A DNA stretch of 64,000 nucleotides from Pseudomonas rhodesiae (GCF_007858255.1 NZ_VFEU01000002.1:62001-126000); one strand, 5' to 3'. Positions 8,554 through 17,067 are shown, numbered from the stretch's first letter. The notes: generated by a model from the letters alone, not told the origin. Program-made: numbers and translations.

Positions 8554-9428
8554 GGCTTGCCCAATGTGTTGCACAGGGTGTTGAGGTTGTATTCGAACAG
8601 CCCGATAAAGGTGCTGGCCGGGCCTTCGGCGGCGAGGGCGTCGGAGTACAGCGTCCCGCCGATCTGCGCGCCACTTTCGTCAGCGATCTGCTTGAGCAGG
8701 CGCGCGTCCTTGATGTTCTCCATAAACACCGCTTTGACCTTGTCCTTGCGAATCTGCGTAATCAGCGCGGCGACCTCGGCTGCGGAAGGCTCCCGCTCGG
8801 TGGACAAACCTTGGGGGGCGAGGAACTGAATGCCATAGGCCTGGCCCAGGTAACCGAAGGCATCATGGGAGGTGACGATGCGGCGATTACCCGGCGGTAG
8901 CGCGCCGAACTTGGCTTTGGCTTCGGCCAGCAGGCGGTAGATTTGTTTCAGATAGGCTTGGCTGTTGCGCTGGTAATCGGCTTGGTTGGCCGGGTCGGCG
9001 GCTATCAGCGCCTTGGTGATGTTGTTCACATAGATTTCGGCGTTGGCCAGGTTGTGCCAGGCGTGTGGGTCGGGGATGGTTTCGCCGTCCTCTTCCATGG
9101 TGTGAGAGATCACGCCTTTGCTGGCGGTGACCACGGTGGCCCGGGTTTCGGTACTCGCCACCAGGCGGTCCAGCCACGGCTCGAAGCCCAGGCCGTTCTT
9201 GATAATCAGCTTGGCTTTGAGCAGCGCCTTGGCATCGTCCGGGGTGGGTTCGTAAGTATGGGCGTCGGCGTCGGGGCCGACCATATTGCTGATCTGGATG
9301 TGATCGCCACCAATCTGGTGGGTGATGTCATCGAGAATACTGAAACTGGTGACCACTTGGAGTTTGTCGGCGGCCTGGGCCATCGACAGCGGTAGCAACA
9401 AACTGAACAGCACGAGTAGAGCGCGCAT
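8550..9428 (-). CDS. Zinc (metal) ABC transporter substrate-binding protein, ZnuA-like
   Basis: A 292-residue cluster A-I (TroA/ZnuA) periplasmic binding protein. A signal peptide (residues 1-20, ending AQAA) is followed by the ligand motifs AHTYEPTP, DPHAWHNL, TSHDAFGYL and YSDAL. Three His plus Asp is the zinc pattern; manganese proteins have Glu at the third site. The His-rich loop of classical ZnuA is missing, with only a short acidic stretch (EEDGE) in its place. GAGGTG with 7-base spacing supports ATG 9428; an upstream in-frame ATG at 9443 overlaps the permease stop. It belongs with the two genes before it and feeds zinc to the cytoplasm during starvation. Confidence 0.88.
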   Translation of the reverse strand: MRALLVLFSLLLPLSMAQAADKLQVVTSFSILDDITHQIGGDHIQISNMVGPDADAHTYEPTPDDAKALLKAKLIIKNGLGFEPWLDRLVASTETRATVVTASKGVISHTMEEDGETIPDPHAWHNLANAEIYVNNITKALIAADPANQADYQRNSQAYLKQIYRLLAEAKAKFGALPPGNRRIVTSHDAFGYLGQAYGIQFLAPQGLSTEREPSAAEVAALITQIRKDKVKAVFMENIKDARLLKQIADESGAQIGGTLYSDALAAEGPASTFIGLFEYNLNTLCNTLGKP

Positions 9429-9439
9429 CGGCAAACACC

Positions 9440-10306
9440 TCATTGGGATGACAGTAGGGGCGGGCGGCGCAGCAAGCCGTGCACCGGACCGAAGACCACG
9501 GACAACAAGTACCCGGCGCCCGCCACCAGCACGATTGCTGGGCCGCTGGGCAACGAGTAGTAGAACGACAGCAACAAGCCAAGCCATACCGACAGGCATC
9601 CCAGCACCGCCGATACCGCGATCAACACCGGCAGGCGCCGGCTCCAGAACCGTGAAGCGATGGCCGGCAGCATCATCAACCCCACCACCATCAGCGCGCC
9701 GATGGCTTGGAAACCGATCACCAGGTTCAGCACCACCAGGGTCAAAAACAGCCCGTGAGCCAGAGGGCCGAGGCGGCTGACGGTTTGCAGGAACAGTGGG
9801 TCGAGTGTGTCCAGCAGCAGCGGTTTGTAGATCAGCGTCATGGCGATCAGGCTGAACCCTGACACCCACAGCATGCCGCTAAGGGTGGTTTCATCCACTG
9901 CCAGGGCAGAACCGAATAACAGGTGCAACAGGTCCAGGCGTTTGCCGGCGATGCCGAGGATCAACACGCCGGCGGCGAGGGAAATGGGGTAGATGGCGGC
10001 GAGGCTGGCGTCTTCGCGCAGGCCGGTGCGGCGGGTGATCCACGCCGACAATCCGGCCATGCCCAGGCCGGCACCGAGTCCGCCGAGGGTCAGCGCCGGC
10101 AGGCTCAAACCGGCGAACCAAAACCCCAGAGCGGCGCCGGGCAGGATGCCGTGGGCCACGGCGTCGCCGATCAGGCTCATGCGCCGCAGAATCAGGAACA
10201 CGCCCAGCGGCGCGGTGCTGCACGCCAGCACCAGCCCGCCAATCAGTGCGCGGCGCATAAACACGAAGTCAAAGAATGGCATCCACAGGTGGGCGGCGAA
10301 GTGCAT
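9440..10306 (-). CDS. Zinc ABC transporter permease, ZnuB-like
   Basis: A 288-residue ABC-3 family integral membrane protein with about eight hydrophobic helices. The family signature RRMSLIGDAVAHGILPGAALG is near the N-terminus, and IGFQAIGALMVVGLMMLPAI is in the later half. It forms the membrane channel for the binding protein encoded next and is powered by the ATPase encoded just before. Its ATG overlaps the ATPase stop (ATGA). Confidence 0.9.
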   Translation of the reverse strand: MHFAAHLWMPFFDFVFMRRALIGGLVLACSTAPLGVFLILRRMSLIGDAVAHGILPGAALGFWFAGLSLPALTLGGLGAGLGMAGLSAWITRRTGLREDASLAAIYPISLAAGVLILGIAGKRLDLLHLLFGSALAVDETTLSGMLWVSGFSLIAMTLIYKPLLLDTLDPLFLQTVSRLGPLAHGLFLTLVVLNLVIGFQAIGALMVVGLMMLPAIASRFWSRRLPVLIAVSAVLGCLSVWLGLLLSFYYSLPSGPAIVLVAGAGYLLSVVFGPVHGLLRRPPLLSSQ

Positions 10307-10974
10307 CAGGCCACCTGCATTCGGGGCTGGGGTCGGATGAGCTCTTTGCTCGGGCCCAACAAGCAGCCAGTGCTTTTGATCTGCAACACGTTTTGAGTGT
10401 GATGGCGCACGGATGCCAGGTCATGGCAGACCACCACCAAGGTGCGGCCCGACGCGTGCCAGGCATGGATGTGTTTCCAGCACAGCGCCTGGCCCTCTTC
10501 ATCAAGGGCGGCGTGGGGTTCGTCGAGCAGTAGCACCGACGACTCCGACAGGCTCATGCGTGCCAGCAGCGCACGCTGCAACTGGCCGCCAGACAAGGCC
10601 ATTAACGGGCGCTGTTCCAGGCCGCTGAGGCACCAGTCTTCAAGTACGGCTTGCAGGCGCTGGCTGCGCTGTTGCGGGCTGAGCTGCAAACCCCAGAAAC
10701 CGGCGGCGACCAGTTCTTGCAGGCTGATGGGGAACTGGCGATCCAAGTGCTGTTGCTGCGGCAGGAACGCCAGGCCGCCACGTCGCGGCACGTTCACGCT
10801 GACCTTACCGGTCAACGGCTTTTGCAGGCCCGCAATGACTTTGAGCAGGCTGCTCTTGCCGGTGCCATTGGCGCCGATCACGCCGGTGAGGCTGCCTTTT
10901 TCCAGGGTGAAATCCACTGGTGGCGTCAGCGGTTGGCCGGGGGCGCCCCAGCGCAAAGCGGTGCAGGTGATCAT
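10306..10974 (-). CDS. Zinc ABC transporter ATP-binding protein, ZnuC-like
   Basis: A 222-residue ABC ATPase. It shows Walker A GANGTGKSS (about residues 35-43), signature LSGGQLQRALLARM, Walker B VLLLDEPHAALD and the switch His in VVVCHDL. It energises the ZnuB-like permease. The ATG overlaps the folE2 stop as ATGA, and its own stop overlaps the permease start in the same way. Classical znuC is longer with a C-terminal extension; this is the short form seen in Zur-island transporters. Confidence 0.9.
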   Translation of the reverse strand: MITCTALRWGAPGQPLTPPVDFTLEKGSLTGVIGANGTGKSSLLKVIAGLQKPLTGKVSVNVPRRGGLAFLPQQQHLDRQFPISLQELVAAGFWGLQLSPQQRSQRLQAVLEDWCLSGLEQRPLMALSGGQLQRALLARMSLSESSVLLLDEPHAALDEEGQALCWKHIHAWHASGRTLVVVCHDLASVRHHTQNVLQIKSTGCLLGPSKELIRPQPRMQVA

Positions 10975-11861
10975 GCAGAGTGTCTCGTCCAGCGGCTTTC
11001 AGCCACGGCATCGTGCGCGTGCAGGCTTTCGGCGTGGATCACTTTGAGATGAAAGGCGTTGATCGCGTCCGAGCGTTTCAAGGCGAGGTTTACGCGGCGG
11101 GCGGCGTCTTCGCAGAACATCAGGTTCTGCCCGTTGGCGAGGGCGAAGGCTTGCTCGTCGGCGCGTTTCACCGCGGTTTGCACGGCGGTGCCGAGGGCGG
11201 CTTCGACGTCGTTGATCAGTTCGACCAAGGGCAGCTGCTCACCTTGTAGGTGCACATGTAGTTGCGCGCTGCTGCGCTGGCTGTGGGGTGTGGCGACAAT
11301 CCCCTTGGCGCTGCCGAGCCAGGTCAGTACGTCTGCATGCTGCAAGGCTGTGTTGGCGAAATCATCGATAAATTGCTGCTGAATCAACTGCCTGGCGAGC
11401 GCAGCGGAGCATGGGCATGTTGAGGAGTACGCGACGTCAATTTTTAGTTCCACGTGGAACATCTGGTTTTTCAACTGCGCTTCGATGCTGACCGGATAGC
11501 TTTTCCAGCCGGCCAACGGGCTGACCAACGCTGGGCGCTTGAGCAGCAAATCAGTGTGGATGCGCAGGTAAGCGTTCTTAGATAAACCTTCATGACTGTC
11601 GAGAAAACGCTGCAGTACAGTGCGCAGAAGTGCAGGGGTGAGGGGCTGCTGGTCGAGCATCTCCAGTGCCAGGTACAGGCGTGACATGTGGATGCCGCGT
11701 GCGGTGCCGTCGTCGAGGCTGACCCCCGCGTCGGCGGTGGCGGCCAGGCGCTGGCCGTCTATCAGAATTGGCAGGGCAATGCCGCACATGCCGACCCAGT
11801 CGAGTGGCAAGGCTTGGCGTGAAGCCTGCGCGGCAATGTCCGGCAAGGTCAGCGCGTTCAT
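10971..11861 (-). CDS. folE2: GTP cyclohydrolase FolE2 (zinc-independent type)
   Basis: A 296-residue FolE2 (type IB GTP cyclohydrolase I), which makes 7,8-dihydroneopterin triphosphate, the first step of folate synthesis. The catalytic Cys region YSSTCPCSAALA and the C-terminal ALKRSDAINAFHLKV support this. FolE2 works with several metals and replaces zinc-requiring FolE when zinc is short. It is the first gene of a six-gene minus-strand operon, with a perfect Zur-like operator 32 bases upstream. ATG 11861 gives the usual MNALTLPDIA start; ATG 11873 is also open but has no ribosome-binding site. Confidence 0.92.
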   Translation of the reverse strand: MNALTLPDIAAQASRQALPLDWVGMCGIALPILIDGQRLAATADAGVSLDDGTARGIHMSRLYLALEMLDQQPLTPALLRTVLQRFLDSHEGLSKNAYLRIHTDLLLKRPALVSPLAGWKSYPVSIEAQLKNQMFHVELKIDVAYSSTCPCSAALARQLIQQQFIDDFANTALQHADVLTWLGSAKGIVATPHSQRSSAQLHVHLQGEQLPLVELINDVEAALGTAVQTAVKRADEQAFALANGQNLMFCEDAARRVNLALKRSDAINAFHLKVIHAESLHAHDAVAESRWTRHSA

Positions 11862-11892
11862 AAGCAGGTCCATCGTTGGAAATAATTCGACA

Positions 11893-11907
11893 TGTTATAG
11901 TATAACA
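11893..11907. promoter_or_regulatory. Zur-like operator between folE2 operon and amidase gene
   Basis: TGTTATAGTATAACA is a perfect 7-1-7 palindrome, matching the Zur box known in gamma-proteobacteria (TGTTATA...TATAACA core). It lies 32 bases from the folE2 start and about 80 from the amidase start, so one repressor dimer or dimer pair could control both directions. An almost identical site occurs at 13644-13658, the other divergent gap of the island. Confidence 0.88.
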
Positions 11908-11989
11908 ATCAAATCGACGATGAATTTTCTACGCCCGCCTTTGTTCAGCCATGTCGAGCAGGGACGCTCCTTTATTTGCGGTATTTGTC

Positions 11990-13201
11990 ATGCACAGACG
12001 TCAGCTTCTTAACCTGCTCCTGGCTAGCCCACTTTTCGTCCTGCCGTTCACGGTTCGCGCCACGCAAATCCGCAACGCGCGCTTATGGCGTTCGGACGAC
12101 AAGCTACGGCTGGTGTTCTACCTTAGTGGACCGGTGCAGTACAAGACATTCTCGCTGACCGCGCCGGAGCGTTTGATCATCGACCTGAGCGGCGCCGGGC
12201 TTAGTGGGGATTTTTCGCAGCTGGTGCTGAAAAACAGCGGCATCACTTCGATTCGTTCGGGACATTTCGGCCAGAACGACACGCGCATCGTGCTGGACCT
12301 GGCGGCGCCGATGCAGCTCAACAGCTTTGTGCTGCCGCCTCAGGATGGCCAAGGGCACCGTCTGGTGCTGGACTTGACCCGCGCGACTCAGGCGCCCCGT
12401 CAAATCGCAGCTGAATCGGCGCCTTTAGTGGCTTCGGTGGACAAAGCCCATCCCAAGCGCGACATCATCGTAGTGGTCGACCCCGGTCACGGCGGCAAAG
12501 ACCCCGGCGCCATTGGCTCCAAGGGCCAGCGCGAAAAAGATGTGGTGTTGTCCATCGCCCAACTGCTGGCCAAGCGCTTGAAGCGCGAAAAGGGCTTTGA
12601 TGTGAAGCTGGTGCGCAACGACGACTTCTTCGTGCCGCTGCGCAAGCGCGTGGACATCGCCCGTCGACACAAAGCCGATATGTTCATCTCCGTACACGCC
12701 GACGCCGCGCCACGCCTGACCGCGTCGGGGGCTTCGGTGTATGCGTTGTCCGAAGGCGGCGCCACTTCCGCCACGGCGCGCTTTATGGCTCAGCGCGAAA
12801 ACGGCGCGGACCTGCTGGGCGCGACCACGCTGCTCAATCTCAAGGACAAGGACCCGATGCTGGCAGGGGTGATTCTTGATATGTCGATGAACGCCACCAT
12901 CGCTTCCAGCCTGCAATTGGGCAGTTCGGTGCTGGGCAGCTTGCAGAGCATCACTTCGTTGCATCAGAAGCGTGTGGAACAGGCGGGGTTTGCGGTGCTC
13001 AAGTCACCGGATGTGCCGTCGATTTTGGTGGAGACCGGGTTTATCTCCAATGCCCGGGACGCGCAGCGGCTTGTGACTGCACGTCACCAGCAGGCTGTGG
13101 CTGACGGATTATTCGAGGGCCTGAGAAATTACTTCCAGAAGAATCCGCCGATCAACAGCTATATGGCCTGGGTGCAAGACCAGAAAAACGCCCGTGCTTA
13201 G
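11990..13201 (+). CDS. amiA: N-acetylmuramoyl-L-alanine amidase with AMIN domain (AmiA/AmiC type)
   Basis: A 403-residue periplasmic amidase that cuts the peptide from peptidoglycan glycan strands during cell separation. The N-terminus MHRRQLLNLLLASP has paired Arg and looks like a Tat signal. An AMIN domain (about 35-130) is followed by an amidase_3 domain with zinc ligands in DPGHGGKDPG, the Glu in REKDVV, ISVHADA and the catalytic Glu in LVETGF. The frame extends to ATG 11951, but the signal peptide argues for 11990. It diverges from folE2 across a Zur-like operator, like PA5538 in P. aeruginosa. This zinc enzyme is presumably a spare copy made under zinc starvation. Confidence 0.88.
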   Translation: MHRRQLLNLLLASPLFVLPFTVRATQIRNARLWRSDDKLRLVFYLSGPVQYKTFSLTAPERLIIDLSGAGLSGDFSQLVLKNSGITSIRSGHFGQNDTRIVLDLAAPMQLNSFVLPPQDGQGHRLVLDLTRATQAPRQIAAESAPLVASVDKAHPKRDIIVVVDPGHGGKDPGAIGSKGQREKDVVLSIAQLLAKRLKREKGFDVKLVRNDDFFVPLRKRVDIARRHKADMFISVHADAAPRLTASGASVYALSEGGATSATARFMAQRENGADLLGATTLLNLKDKDPMLAGVILDMSMNATIASSLQLGSSVLGSLQSITSLHQKRVEQAGFAVLKSPDVPSILVETGFISNARDAQRLVTARHQQAVADGLFEGLRNYFQKNPPINSYMAWVQDQKNARA

Positions 13202-13566
13202 CAGCCGGTGAGACGGCTGCAGGTGAAGGTGGCGCCGGCGCCCCCGGAACTGGAGAAGCGGTTGATCGTGGTCCAACCGACTCTGCGTGTGTAACCGACC
13301 CACGCTTCGCCGTCCGACGCCAGGCCGGTAAAGAACGTCAATTGTCCGTAACGGCTGTTGGTCTGCGCCCAGTAGCGTTTACCTATCACCTCAAAGCCAC
13401 GCAAATATGTGGTGCTGCCAACCGTCGCTACGCTGTAGGCGTTGCCCAGCGGGTCTACGCAGGCCAGCAGGTTGGCGCTGCGCGTGCAGCTGGCCAACAG
13501 GCTTGGTGTTTGGGCATTGGCCTGGGTCGCGAAAATCAGCAGCAGGCCATACAGCAGATAGTTCAT
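13198..13566 (-). CDS. Small secreted cysteine protein of unknown function, probable Zur regulon member
   Basis: A 122-residue protein that I do not recognise. It has a signal peptide (MNYLLYGLLLIFATQANA-QT) and four cysteines at 27, 36, 116 and 122, likely two disulfides. The body is rich in Gly, Ser, Thr and aromatics (YWAQTNSRYGQLTFFTG, EAWVGYTRRVGWTTINRF), giving a beta-rich look. Its 3' end overlaps the convergent amidase stop by 4 bases. Its start lies 78 bases from a perfect Zur-like operator shared with the zigA-like gene, so it is probably induced by zinc shortage. It could be a periplasmic zinc binder or carrier, but no metal motif proves that. An in-frame ATG at 13581 is less likely. 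Confidence 0.75.
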   Translation of the reverse strand: MNYLLYGLLLIFATQANAQTPSLLASCTRSANLLACVDPLGNAYSVATVGSTTYLRGFEVIGKRYWAQTNSRYGQLTFFTGLASDGEAWVGYTRRVGWTTINRFSSSGGAGATFTCSRLTGC

Positions 13567-13643
13567 GGGCGTTCTCGACATCAGCAGGCGCCAGCATTGC
13601 CGTCTTCATCACGTTGAGCAAGCGGGGGTTGGCTTATTTGTGT

Positions 13644-13658
13644 TGTTATACTATAACA
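13644..13658. promoter_or_regulatory. Second Zur-like operator, between the secreted protein gene and zigA-like gene
   Basis: TGTTATACTATAACA is a perfect 7-1-7 palindrome differing from the operator at 11893-11907 only at the central base. It lies 46 bases before the zigA-like start and 78 bases before the divergent small gene's start. AT-rich flanks suggest it overlaps a promoter. Confidence 0.88.
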
Positions 13659-13704
13659 TTAATAACAGCCCGATTCGAACGGGCGGCCTGATGAGAATGA
13701 CCTG

Positions 13705-14910
13705 ATGCCCAATCGACTCCCCGTTACCGTGCTGTCCGGCTTCCTCGGCGCCGGTAAAAGTACGCTGCTCAACTACATCCTGCGCAACCGCGACAACCTG
13801 CGGGTGGCGGTGATCGTCAACGACATGAGTGAAATCAACATCGACGGCAGCCAAGTGCAGCGCGATGTCACCCTCAACCGCGCCGAAGAAAAACTGGTGG
13901 AGATGAGCAACGGCTGCATCTGCTGCACCTTGCGTGAAGACCTGCTGGAAGAAGTCGCCAAGCTCGCCAGGGACGGGCGCTTCGATTACCTGCTGATCGA
14001 ATCCACGGGTATTTCCGAGCCTCTGCCGGTGGCCGAAACCTTCACTTTCCGCGATGAAAACCAGCAAAGCCTGGCGGATATCGCACGTTTGGACACCATG
14101 GTCACCGTGGTCGACGGCATCAACTTCCTGCTCGACTACCAGGCTGCCGAAAGCCTGGCCTCGCGCGGTGAGACGTTGGGTGAGGAGGACGAGCGCTCGA
14201 TCACCGACCTGTTGATCGAGCAGATCGAGTTCGCCGACGTGATTCTGATCAGCAAGATCGACCTGATCAGCCAGCACGAGCGCGAGGAGTTGATGGCGAT
14301 CCTTGAGCGCCTCAACGCTCACGCCAAGATCATCCCGATGGTGATGGGTGAGGTGCCTCTGGACCAGATCCTCAACACCGGCCGCTTCGACTTCGAGCGC
14401 GCCGCCCAGGCGCCCGGCTGGCTGCAGGAATTGCGCGGCGAGCATGTGCCGGAAACCGAAGAGTACGGTATCGCGTCCACCGCTTATCGTGCGCGGCGCC
14501 CGTTCCACCCGCAGCGTTTCTACGACTTTATTGACCGCCCCTGGGTCAACGGCAAATTGCTGCGTTCCAAAGGCTTTTTCTGGCTGGCCAGCAAGCATCA
14601 GGATGCGGGCAGTTGGTCCCAGGCCGGTGGCTTGATGCGCCATGGATTCGCCGGGCGCTGGTGGCGTTTCGTGCCGAAAAACCAGTGGCCGCAGGATGAA
14701 GAAAGCGTCGCGGCAATCATGGGCAATTGGCAACTGAGCAGCGGCGATTGCCGTCAGGAACTGGTGTTTATCGGGCAACACATCGACTTTGCCCAGCTAC
14801 GCGCCGAGTTGGATGCGTGCTTGCTCACCGATGCAGAAATGGCCCTGGGTGTCGATGGATGGCGCTTGCTGGCCGATCCTTTTGGCCCTTGGTACGACGA
14901 GGTGGCCTGA
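13705..14910 (+). CDS. zigA: COG0523 (CobW-like) GTPase, ZigA-type zinc metallochaperone
   Basis: A 401-residue G3E GTPase. Walker [10 protein letters not shown] lies near residues 12-20, the metal-binding GCICC motif near 70, SKID supplies guanine specificity, and a C-terminal CobW_C domain ends WYDEVA. Members of this subgroup (ZigA, YciC, PA5535) are induced by zinc starvation and deliver scarce zinc to client enzymes. A Zur-like operator 46 bases upstream supports the same here. Its TGA overlaps the start of the next gene (TGATG), so the two are coupled. Confidence 0.9.
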   Translation: MPNRLPVTVLSGFLGAGKSTLLNYILRNRDNLRVAVIVNDMSEINIDGSQVQRDVTLNRAEEKLVEMSNGCICCTLREDLLEEVAKLARDGRFDYLLIESTGISEPLPVAETFTFRDENQQSLADIARLDTMVTVVDGINFLLDYQAAESLASRGETLGEEDERSITDLLIEQIEFADVILISKIDLISQHEREELMAILERLNAHAKIIPMVMGEVPLDQILNTGRFDFERAAQAPGWLQELRGEHVPETEEYGIASTAYRARRPFHPQRFYDFIDRPWVNGKLLRSKGFFWLASKHQDAGSWSQAGGLMRHGFAGRWWRFVPKNQWPQDEESVAAIMGNWQLSSGDCRQELVFIGQHIDFAQLRAELDACLLTDAEMALGVDGWRLLADPFGPWYDEVA

Positions 14911-15554
14911 TGCTCGCTGCACTGACGCCCTTGCGCCCGCTGATTCGCCAAACCCGCGGCGAAACCCCGTTGGCGCTGTCTGAGATCCTCGAAGATGGCG
15001 TAAATCTGGCGCTGTGGCAGCGCCAATTACCCCTGCACATTGCCGAATTCGGCGCCTTGCTGGTTTCGCTCAACGAGCCCGTAGCCGATTCGTTGGTGGT
15101 GGAACTGGGCAGTGATGAGGCAGTGTCGAATTTGCAAGGATTGGCGGGCAATTGCCGCGATCTTGAAGGCTATGAGGGATTTATTGCCGATGTGTCCTGG
15201 TTGACCAGCGCCTTTGCCTGCCTGCTCGGCGCCCGACGCATAGGCGTGCGCCTGCGCTTGCTGGATAAAGCCATGTGCCCACGGTTTCACGTCGACCACG
15301 TACCGGTGCGGCTGATCACCACCTATGCCGGGGTCGGCAGCCAGTGGTTGCGGGAGGGGGTCATGGACCGGCGTCACTTAGGACAACCCGAAGCCGAACC
15401 CACCGCGCGCGTTGAGCAGATCCTTTGTGGCGAAGTGGCCTTGCTCAAAGGCAGCAAGTGGCACGGTAACGAGGGCCACGGTTTGATCCATCGTTCGCCG
15501 GCGCTCAAAGAAGGCGAGCGCCGATTGATCCTGACGCTGGATTGGCTGGCATAA
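14910..15554 (+). CDS. DUF1826 protein, possible 2-oxoglutarate/Fe(II)-oxygenase-like fold
   Basis: A 214-residue protein of the DUF1826 family, which is often found beside Zur-controlled COG0523 genes. Its function is not known. Residues His127-x-Asp129 (FHVDH), His194 (GLIHRSP) and Arg204, exactly ten residues after that His, form the HxD...H...R pattern of Fe(II)/2-oxoglutarate oxygenases. LILTLDW closes like a jelly-roll strand. This is my inference. ATG 14910 overlaps the zigA-like stop (TGATG); an earlier open frame from 14727 only overlaps the zigA coding region. It could modify a zinc client or make a small metal-binding compound. Confidence 0.82.
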   Translation: MLAALTPLRPLIRQTRGETPLALSEILEDGVNLALWQRQLPLHIAEFGALLVSLNEPVADSLVVELGSDEAVSNLQGLAGNCRDLEGYEGFIADVSWLTSAFACLLGARRIGVRLRLLDKAMCPRFHVDHVPVRLITTYAGVGSQWLREGVMDRRHLGQPEAEPTARVEQILCGEVALLKGSKWHGNEGHGLIHRSPALKEGERRLILTLDWLA

Positions 15555-15586
15555 CCGCGTAGGATCAAGCGCTCTACACGGCCTGA

Positions 15587-16561
15587 ATGATGCCCTCTAT
15601 GCTGCAGAACATTCCCACTCATGTGATAGCCGGGCCATTAGGTGCCGGCAAGACCAGCCTGATCAAGCAACTGCTGGCCCAACGCCCGGAAGATGAGCGC
15701 TGGGCAGTATTGATCAATGAGTTCGGCCAGATCGGCTTGGACGCCGCGCTGCTGACCCAGGATGACGACGGTATTGCCTTGGGCGAGGTCGCCGGTGGCT
15801 GCCTGTGTTGTGTGAACGGTGCACCGTTCCAGGTAGGTCTTGGCCGTTTGTTGCGTAAGGCCAAGCCGCATCGTTTGTTTATCGAGCCATCGGGGTTGGG
15901 CCACCCGGCGCAGTTGCTCAAGCAGTTGCGCCAAGTGCCGTGGCAGGGCGTGTTGACGGTCCAGCCTTGTGTGCTGGTCCTGGATGCCCAGGCCCTGGCC
16001 AGAGGCAATCCCTTGCCGCCGGCACAACAGGAAACGCTGACCAATGCTGGGCTGCTGGTCTTGAACAAGGAGGAGGGGCTGGACGCGGTGCAGCGTCAGG
16101 CGATTGAGGCCCGGTTACCCGATTGCCCGCGTTACTGGACCCATCAGGCGCATCTGCCATTGGCCCTGCTGCCGGGGTTGGATCAGCACGCGGGCGAGGC
16201 TGTGGATAAAGGTCATGAGTCTCAAGGCTTGGCGCATATACCGGCGATCTGGAGCGATCCGACCGTGCCGATCTGCTTGAGCCATGCCCAGGACGGCGGC
16301 TGGAGTGTGGGTTGGCGTTGGCATCCTAGCCAGCAATTCGACACTCAACGCGTGGCGGCGTGGCTGGCAGACCTCGCGTGGCGGCGCGCCAAGCTGGTTA
16401 TCCACAGCCGCGACGGTTGGGTCAGCGCCAATGCGGTGGATAACTGCTGGCTCGCGTGGCTGCCCAGCGAATGGCGCCGTGATTCTCGTCTTGAATTGAT
16501 CTTCAGCACGCCACAGGACGTGGCGGCATTGCAGGCCGGGTTGGCGGCCTGCCGTTATTGA
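15587..16561 (+). CDS. Second COG0523 (CobW-like) GTPase
   Basis: A 324-residue G3E GTPase with Walker A GPLGAGKTS near the N-terminus, metal motif GGCLCC near residue 70, NKEE in the guanine-specificity position and a short divergent C-terminal half. It is shorter than, and only distantly similar to, the zigA-like gene two places upstream. It sits 32 bases downstream of DUF1826 on the same strand and probably shares its Zur-controlled transcript. No good ribosome-binding site is visible; ATGs at 15587, 15590 and 15599 are all possible. The end overlaps the convergent DUF3301 gene by 7 bases. Confidence 0.83.
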   Translation: MMPSMLQNIPTHVIAGPLGAGKTSLIKQLLAQRPEDERWAVLINEFGQIGLDAALLTQDDDGIALGEVAGGCLCCVNGAPFQVGLGRLLRKAKPHRLFIEPSGLGHPAQLLKQLRQVPWQGVLTVQPCVLVLDAQALARGNPLPPAQQETLTNAGLLVLNKEEGLDAVQRQAIEARLPDCPRYWTHQAHLPLALLPGLDQHAGEAVDKGHESQGLAHIPAIWSDPTVPICLSHAQDGGWSVGWRWHPSQQFDTQRVAAWLADLAWRRAKLVIHSRDGWVSANAVDNCWLAWLPSEWRRDSRLELIFSTPQDVAALQAGLAACRY

Positions 16562-16950
16562 CGGTGCTTGGTGCTGTGGTCCTGGCGCCATTGGCTCAGC
16601 TCGATAATCTCGGCGCTGGGCAAAGGTGTCTTGATCTCGAACGGGTAGGGCGCCAGTTCAATCTGCGCGCTATGGGCGCCGAACTGAGTGATGGTGCCGG
16701 GGTGGCGGGTTTCGCCAGTCACGGTGAACTCGAAATTGTAGACCCGCGCCAAACGCCGCCGCCCATTGGCATCTTTTACAAAGCCGATGCGCTTGAGCGC
16801 TACCGCGCCGTCCAGCAGCTCGATGTCGAGCTTGGCGCAATGCTGCTTGACCCGCTCCAACGCGCGCTCGCGCAAGCCGTGGTTGTGCCACACCCAGGCG
16901 GCACCGGTCGCCAGCAGCATCAACACAAACATGTTTCCCAGGGTCAGCAT
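16555..16950 (-). CDS. DUF3301 family membrane-anchored protein
   Basis: A 131-residue protein with one N-terminal membrane helix (MLTLGNMFVLMLLATGAAWVW) and a basic, soluble DUF3301 domain (RERALERVKQHCAKLDIELLDGAVALKRIG...YNFEFT). The family function is unknown. The frame extends upstream to 17250 but into the intergenic region and pdxY; ATG 16950 gives the normal family start. It is divergent from pdxY. Confidence 0.82.
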   Translation of the reverse strand: MLTLGNMFVLMLLATGAAWVWHNHGLRERALERVKQHCAKLDIELLDGAVALKRIGFVKDANGRRRLARVYNFEFTVTGETRHPGTITQFGAHSAQIELAPYPFEIKTPLPSAEIIELSQWRQDHSTKHRQ

Positions 16951-17067
16951 GCGATGAACTCCAACAAAGTGAGAGCAGCTTAACTGTGTCGCCGGTCTGT
17001 CGTACAGGCTGCGTTTAGTCGCATACTGCGCGGCCAGAATCCAAACGGCTTTACGGAAATCCCCTGC

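Noticed and set aside
16398-16406. Single TTATCCACA inside the second COG0523 gene
   Set aside because: One isolated DnaA-box match in 64 kb of sequence is expected by chance; unlike 39621-39723 it is not clustered.
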